From positions 1 through 9,391 of the forward strand of contig JAJRPW010000143.1 in assembly GCA_024280585.1 (NCBI GenBank): a stretch of 9,391 nucleotides of DNA. Direction: 5' to 3'. Every line of letters starts with the position of its first letter. Positions within the stretch are counted from its first letter, which is position 1. Shown here in pieces: positions 5,966-9,391 of the stretch. The notes beneath the pieces are model-generated. The model saw only the letters and a list, made by a program, of their open reading frames with translations. It did not search any database and was not told the origin of the DNA. The stretch is from Alphaproteobacteria bacterium (GTDB taxonomy: Bacteria; Pseudomonadota; Alphaproteobacteria; Rickettsiales; UBA6187). A program made the position numbers and the translations under genes.

Positions 5966-5994
5966 CTGGTAAAAAGTGATTTTTATCATATAAT
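5966..5994 (+). promoter_or_regulatory. Probable promoter for the amidohydrolase operon
   Basis: A perfect TATAAT -10 box (5989-5994) has CTGGTA (5966-5971, 3 of 6 matches) 17 bp upstream as a weak -35. Transcription would start near 6001 and give a leader of about 22 nt carrying the AGGGGA ribosome-binding site (6012-6017). A small dyad, TGAT-TTTT-ATCA (5977-5988), occupies the spacer and could be an operator, but AT-rich sequence makes such dyads common. Confidence 0.6.
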
Positions 5995-6022
5995 GCGGTA
6001 TAAAAAAAACTAGGGGATTATT

Positions 6023-6868
6023 ATGAATTGGATTGATACGCATGTGCATTTATTTTCGAAAAAAGCGGAGAACGAAAACGTGCCACTGGTTTATTCCAGG
6101 GGGAAGATAAACAGCCCTGAGTTGTATTTTGAGTTGCTTGGAAGCAACAAGCCCGCCGGCATAGTTGTTGTCGATTTTAGCAAATCCAAGGACTCACAGC
6201 ATGTGATTGACGCGCTGGATGACCTGAAAAACCAGAATATTCCCGCTGCTGGTGTTATAAAAGGAAATCTGGATGACGCAAGAACTTACGAGTGGATGCA
6301 GCGCGATGACATAAAAGGAGTGCGGCTTTATGCCAAAGATAAAACACCTGATTTATCCGGCGAAAAATGGAGCGCTTTTTTTGAAAAAATCCGTGAAAAC
6401 GGCCAGCATATATTGGTTTTTGGCGCGGGCGAATATTTGCTCGGCTTGGTTGAGCAGATCCCTGCCGACATAATTATTTTAGTGGATCATCTCGGCTTAC
6501 CGGCGATTTTCGGCGAATCTGAAGACGAAAATTACAATAAATTACTCAGCTTTGCAGCCAGCCGCGGCAATGTATATTTTAAAGGTCCGGGCTACAGAAC
6601 CAGCCTGGATGTTAATAAAGTCAGCGTAATTATTAAAAAAATTGTGGAAAAACTTGGCGCAGAAAAACTGCTGCTTGGGGCGAGCGACGGACCATTTGCA
6701 GGGCCGGTTTTAGACCCTGCGCCAGAGTATGAAGGCAAAAAATTTGGCGAAGTTATTGATTATGACAAGGTGATAAAATTCATCGAAAACCTAGCATCTA
6801 CGGCCCTAAACGAGCAAGAAAAAAAGGATGCGTTACATAACAATGCCAAGGCTTTGTATGGTTTCTAA
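6023..6868 (+). CDS. Amidohydrolase-superfamily protein, LigI/COG3618-like
   Basis: The protein is a TIM-barrel hydrolase of the amidohydrolase-2 (PF04909) type, relatives of which open lactones such as 2-pyrone-4,6-dicarboxylate. The 281 residues start with the HxH motif of strand 1 (DTHVHLF, His7 and His9). VDHLGLP (154-160) gives His156, and GASDGPFAG (219-227) gives Asp222, the expected catalytic acid of strand 8. Spacing from His156 to Asp222 is close to that of the corresponding pair in LigI. No histidine is seen on the strand around HILVFG (129-134), where metal-binding relatives usually have one, so a metal-free LigI-like mechanism is possible. KGVRLYA (98-104) and FKGPGY (186-191) are other family-like strands. 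ATG at 6023 has a good AGGGGA site 5 nt upstream. No signal peptide is present, so it is cytoplasmic. The natural substrate is unknown. Its end overlaps the next gene by 11 nt. Confidence 0.82.
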   Translation: MNWIDTHVHLFSKKAENENVPLVYSRGKINSPELYFELLGSNKPAGIVVVDFSKSKDSQHVIDALDDLKNQNIPAAGVIKGNLDDARTYEWMQRDDIKGVRLYAKDKTPDLSGEKWSAFFEKIRENGQHILVFGAGEYLLGLVEQIPADIIILVDHLGLPAIFGESEDENYNKLLSFAASRGNVYFKGPGYRTSLDVNKVSVIIKKIVEKLGAEKLLLGASDGPFAGPVLDPAPEYEGKKFGEVIDYDKVIKFIENLASTALNEQEKKDALHNNAKALYGF

Positions 6869-7094
6869 GGTAGTTTATATATTCAAGGTTTTCATAAAAT
6901 TTCTGATAATCGGATTTACCACTCTTTTTGTTATCGGAGTTGCTATGATTTCGGTCGTGGGCGCAACCATATTGGGGCCTTTGATGCGTAAACTTAATGA
7001 AAAGAAATCCAACAAACGCGGTGAATATTACGATAAAGACAGTAAAATAATAGATGCGGAATATAAAATTATTGATGAGCAGGATGAAAAGTAA
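6858..7094 (+). CDS. Small single-helix membrane protein of unknown function
   Basis: The 78-residue product has one long hydrophobic segment (about 13-42, built from Ile, Phe, Val and Gly) followed by a highly charged cytoplasmic-type tail. The basic stretch RKLNEKKSNKR (44-54) just after the helix suggests that the C-terminus stays in the cytoplasm. The tail ends in a small internal repeat, KIIDAEY then KIIDEQ (63-75). Upstream in-frame ATGs exist at 6828 and 6843, but AAGG (6848-6851) stands 6 nt before the ATG at 6858, which also gives the shortest overlap with the amidohydrolase. The stop shares one base with the yaaA start (TAATG), so it is translated within the same operon. I do not recognise the family. 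The overlapping ends, the clear helix and the preserved frame argue that it is real. Confidence 0.72.
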   Translation: MVSKVVYIFKVFIKFLIIGFTTLFVIGVAMISVVGATILGPLMRKLNEKKSNKRGEYYDKDSKIIDAEYKIIDEQDEK

Positions 7095-7843
7095 TGCTGA
7101 TCCTATTATCGCCCTCCAAAAAACTGGATTTTTCTTTTAAAAACAACATCTTACCCACAAAACCTAATTTTTTAAATGAGGCTAATTCACTTATTAAAAA
7201 TCTAAAAAAACTCTCGGAAAAAGAAATCAGATCGCTCATGAAGCTTAGCGTAAAACTAACGGAACTGAACCAGCAAAGATACCAGGCTTTTTCAACAAAA
7301 TTTGATAACGACAATGCGCGCCAGGCCGTTTTTGCCTTCAAAGGCGATGTTTACAACGGATTGCAGGCCGAAAATTTTTCCGATAACGAGCTTAAATACG
7401 CGCAGGAAAACCTCAGAATATTGTCCGGTTTATACGGCATTTTAAGGCCGCTTGACCTGATTCAGCCATATAGATTGGAGATGGGTAGCAAGCTTAAAAA
7501 CCAGAATGGAAAAAATCTATATGAATTTTGGGACGACAAAATAACCGATGAATTAAATGAGGCAAACTCTGATACACTAATAAACTTGGCCTCAAATGAG
7601 TATTTCAAAGCGATTAAACCACAAAAATTTAACGGCAGAATAATTACTTGCAACTTTAAGGAGTATAAAAATGGTGGCTATAAAATCATAATGATTTTTG
7701 CCAAACGCGCGCGCGGATTAATGGCGAACTATATAATTAAGAACCGCTTACAACAGGCTGAAAAACTTAAAAATTTTGATATTGATGGCTATTTATTCAA
7801 AGCGGAGCTATCCGATGAAAATAACTGGATTTTTGCCAGGTAA
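7094..7843 (+). CDS. yaaA: Peroxide stress protein YaaA (UPF0246 / DUF328)
   Basis: YaaA is a cytoplasmic DNA-binding protein; in E. coli it lowers free iron during hydrogen peroxide stress and limits Fenton damage. The 249 residues, close to the usual length, show the family marks in order: MLILLSPSKKLDF (1-13), FKGDVYNGL (82-90), LRILSGLYGILRPLDLIQPY (107-126) followed by RLEMG, NLASNEYFKA (164-173), the AKRARGLM segment (203-210) and FDIDGYLF (228-235). The start is ATG at 7094, which shares a base with the preceding stop. AGGA (7081-7084) is 9 nt upstream and acceptable. It is the third gene of the amidohydrolase-membrane protein-yaaA group. No OxyR site is visible nearby, and any peroxide control would act at the operon promoter near 5994. 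Confidence 0.95.
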   Translation: MLILLSPSKKLDFSFKNNILPTKPNFLNEANSLIKNLKKLSEKEIRSLMKLSVKLTELNQQRYQAFSTKFDNDNARQAVFAFKGDVYNGLQAENFSDNELKYAQENLRILSGLYGILRPLDLIQPYRLEMGSKLKNQNGKNLYEFWDDKITDELNEANSDTLINLASNEYFKAIKPQKFNGRIITCNFKEYKNGGYKIIMIFAKRARGLMANYIIKNRLQQAEKLKNFDIDGYLFKAELSDENNWIFAR

Positions 7844-7847
7844 GCCA

Positions 7848-7876
7848 TTGATTCCCCCTCAAAACTGTGCTATTAT
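7848..7876 (+). promoter_or_regulatory. Promoter for the GNAT acetyltransferase gene
   Basis: TTGATT (7848-7853, 4 of 6 matches) and TATTAT (7871-7876, 5 of 6) are exactly 17 bp apart, starting 5 bp after the yaaA stop codon. Transcription would begin near 7883. That leaves about 23 nt before a GTG at 7906 but only about 11 nt before the ATG at 7894, with no room there for a ribosome-binding site. Confidence 0.7.
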
Positions 7877-7895
7877 GATACACTACCCTAACAAT

Positions 7896-7900
7896 GGAGG
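7896..7900 (+). promoter_or_regulatory. Ribosome-binding site that fixes the GNAT start at GTG
   Basis: A perfect GGAGG lies 5 nt before GTG at 7906. It overlaps the in-frame upstream ATG (7894), which therefore cannot use it and has no other purine-rich site ahead of it. Confidence 0.75.
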
Positions 7901-7905
7901 CTTTT

Positions 7906-8331
7906 GTGATCAGAAAATACGAAGACTCAGACTTAATTTCCGTTATTAATATATGGCACCAAACTGCAGAAGCCGCTTATAGCTTCATGTCTGGCGATAT
8001 GATTAATTCCATCAGAGAGGATATCAAAACTAAATATATGCCCAATTCGCAAAGCTGGGTCGCGCTACGCGATGGAAAGGTAGTCGGATTTATTGCGTTA
8101 TTGGAAAATACTGTTGGCGGCCTTTTCGTCTCACCCCAATATCAGGGGCAAGGAATCGGCAAATCCCTTGTCGAACACGTAAAATCTGCAAATGGCAGCA
8201 TTTCACTTGATGTCTTAAAGCAAAGCACTAAGGCATTGAATTTTTACAAAAAATGCGGTTTCACTCCGACAAAAGATGGAGTTTGTCCCGTTACTGGAGG
8301 ACAAACTGTGACCGTAGTTAGCGGGTTTTAA
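7906..8331 (+). CDS. GNAT-family N-acetyltransferase, YjaB-like
   Basis: This is a small acyl-CoA-dependent acetyltransferase. The 141 residues follow the GNAT fold: N-terminal IRKYEDSDLISVINIW (2-17), central strand SWVALRDGKVVGFIAL (50-65), strand LFVSP (73-77), the acetyl-CoA pyrophosphate loop QGQGIGKSLVE (80-90; Q-x-x-G-x-G), and ALNFYKKCGF (110-119) with Tyr114 in the usual general-acid position. The overall pattern, including the YSFMSG segment near 25-30 and the short C-terminus, resembles E. coli YjaB, whose physiological substrate is not established. The start is GTG at 7906, set by GGAGG at 7896-7900; an ATG at 7894 is possible but less likely. The gene is probably monocistronic, with its own promoter and another promoter following it. 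The acceptor substrate cannot be told from the sequence. Confidence 0.88.
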   Translation: MIRKYEDSDLISVINIWHQTAEAAYSFMSGDMINSIREDIKTKYMPNSQSWVALRDGKVVGFIALLENTVGGLFVSPQYQGQGIGKSLVEHVKSANGSISLDVLKQSTKALNFYKKCGFTPTKDGVCPVTGGQTVTVVSGF

Positions 8332-8349
8332 TATTTTACAAATTCATCA

Positions 8350-8378
8350 TTGTTTTGATTTTAATCTAGGTCTATAAT
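8350..8378 (+). promoter_or_regulatory. Promoter for the ppiD gene
   Basis: A perfect TATAAT (8373-8378) has TTGTTT (8350-8355, 3 of 6 matches, including the key TTG) 17 bp upstream. A nearby TTGATT (8355-8360) is only 12 bp away and too close. Transcription would start near 8385, giving a leader of about 27 nt before the ATG at 8412. Confidence 0.6.
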
Positions 8379-8411
8379 GCAAAGCTTCGTTAGCAAAAAA
8401 ATAGGCTTATC

Positions 8412-9391
8412 ATGCTAGAATCCATGCGTAAAGGTTCAAAAAATATCTTCGTTAAAGTGTTTTTAACAATTTTGGCTCTTAGTTTTGTCGTTTGGGGCAT
8501 CGGTGATGTTTTTCGTGGACGCACATCGAATAATGTGGCAACGGTCGGCGATGTAGATATAGGTTATAATGAGTACAGAAATCGTTTACAGGGCGAACTT
8601 GCCAGATATCAACAAATTCTTGGACGCGCATTAACTGAAGAGCAAATCGGTCAGTTTAATATCAGAAACATGATAATTAATCAGATTATCGATGAAAAAT
8701 TAATTAGAATGCGAACTAATGACTTGAATATAAGAATTGGCTCCACCGTTGTGAGAGATAAAATTGTAGAGAATAGTGCTTTTTGGGATGAGAGTGGTAA
8801 TTTTAGCAAGGAAGTATTTAAGAATATTTTGCGAGCAAACGGCCTGAATGAAATGGATTATATAAACTCGATTAAGCAAAATATTTCAACAACTATGTTG
8901 CTGGAAACGCTGACGACCGCCCCTGTTTTCATTGAATCTCAGGCTGAATTACTGAATAAATATCGTAATGAGAAAAGAATTGCTGATATTATTGAGCTTC
9001 CTTCTGATTTTATAAAAAATGTGCCCGAACCATCTGAGACGGATTTAGTACAGTTTTATCAGGATAATTCTGATAAATTCACCGTTCCAGAAAATCGTGA
9101 AGTTACTTACATAACTTTCGGATTACAAAATGTTAAAGATAACCTTCAAATCTCAGAAGAAGAATTAAAGTCTATTTATCAAATGGATAAAGATAATTAT
9201 TTCACTGACACATTAAGAGATGTGGATCAATATATTTTTAATAGTCAGGCTGAAGCGGAAGCGGCTTATGAAGAACTCAAGCGGGATGGTTCAAAATATA
9301 CAAAACAGCTTTTGCCTATGGGCAAAGTAACACGCAATTCCCTGCCTGATGATGTAAAAGATGCCATATTTTCTCTCGAAAAAAATGTTAT
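8412..9391 (+). CDS. ppiD: Peptidyl-prolyl isomerase D (PpiD), membrane-anchored periplasmic chaperone, N-terminal part
   Basis: PpiD is held in the inner membrane by one N-terminal helix, faces the periplasm and associates with the SecYEG translocon, where it helps newly exported outer-membrane proteins. The 326 residues present begin with the typical short cytoplasmic MLESMRKGSKN, then a transmembrane helix (about 12-31, ending FVVWGIGDVFRG). After it comes a SurA-like chaperone domain: VATVGDVDIGYNEYRNRLQ (42-60), the helical region 80-185, then the EPSETDLVQFYQDNSDKFTV linker (206-225) typical of SurA and PpiD. The parvulin isomerase domain and C-terminus lie beyond the right edge, so whether that domain is active cannot be judged. 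The start is ATG at 8412 with a weak TAGG site 6-7 nt upstream. The frame has no stop through 9391. Confidence 0.92.
   Translation, partial: MLESMRKGSKNIFVKVFLTILALSFVVWGIGDVFRGRTSNNVATVGDVDIGYNEYRNRLQGELARYQQILGRALTEEQIGQFNIRNMIINQIIDEKLIRMRTNDLNIRIGSTVVRDKIVENSAFWDESGNFSKEVFKNILRANGLNEMDYINSIKQNISTTMLLETLTTAPVFIESQAELLNKYRNEKRIADIIELPSDFIKNVPEPSETDLVQFYQDNSDKFTVPENREVTYITFGLQNVKDNLQISEEELKSIYQMDKDNYFTDTLRDVDQYIFNSQAEAEAAYEELKRDGSKYTKQLLPMGKVTRNSLPDDVKDAIFSLEKNV

Noticed and set aside
5865..6022. Replication origin or other special AT-rich element
   Set aside because: No DnaA-box cluster, iterons or origin-associated gene is seen. AT-richness alone is normal for promoter DNA here.
6828..6857. 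Longer start for the small membrane protein
   Set aside because: The ATG at 6828 directly abuts AAGG with almost no spacing, and the extra residues deepen the overlap with the amidohydrolase. ATG at 6858 has a correctly spaced site.
7894..7905. ATG start four codons upstream for the acetyltransferase
   Set aside because: It overlaps the GGAGG ribosome-binding site and lies only about 11 nt after the predicted transcription start.

Overview
The window is an AT-rich (roughly 40% GC by eye), gene-dense stretch of a Gram-negative bacterial chromosome. The PpiD, ZnuABC and YaaA homologues, the periplasmic signal peptides and the tightly overlapping genes suggest an alphaproteobacterium with a modest genome. 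This placement comes from protein resemblance only and is not proven by the sequence.

Layout. (1) Positions 1-386, minus strand: the N-terminal part of an unrecognised Ala/Gly-rich, probably membrane-associated protein with a clear sigma70-type promoter. (2) 488-4172: a metal-uptake locus. znuC-znuB (zinc ABC transporter ATPase and permease) run leftward. znuA (zinc-binding protein), hisI (histidine biosynthesis, a zinc enzyme) and a modA-like oxyanion-binding protein run rightward as three overlapping genes. Only 35 bp separate the divergent znuC and znuA starts. (3) 4169-5692, minus: a KamA-type radical SAM/PLP aminomutase whose 3' end overlaps modA by 4 bp. The two residues that read the lysine side chain in true lysine 2,3-aminomutase appear replaced. 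(4) 5693-6022: a 330-bp divergent intergenic region with a palindrome at the kamA ribosome-binding site, an extended -10 promoter, and an 84-bp long imperfect palindrome that looks like a dispersed repeat of the Rickettsia-palindromic-element kind. (5) 6023-7843, plus: a LigI-like amidohydrolase, a 78-residue one-helix membrane protein and yaaA (peroxide-stress protein), overlapping or abutting as an operon. (6) 7906-8331: a YjaB-like GNAT acetyltransferase with its own promoter. (7) 8412 to the end: the N-terminal 326 residues of PpiD, a periplasmic folding factor.

How the genes fit together. ZnuA captures periplasmic zinc and delivers it to ZnuB, powered by ZnuC. HisI needs zinc and is translationally coupled to znuA, so histidine synthesis may be tied to zinc supply. 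The ModA-like protein has no modB or modC here and must use a transporter encoded elsewhere or have another role. The right half is a mix of stress and housekeeping genes. I see no rRNA, tRNA, CRISPR array, transposase or complete mobile element, and no convincing rho-independent terminator.
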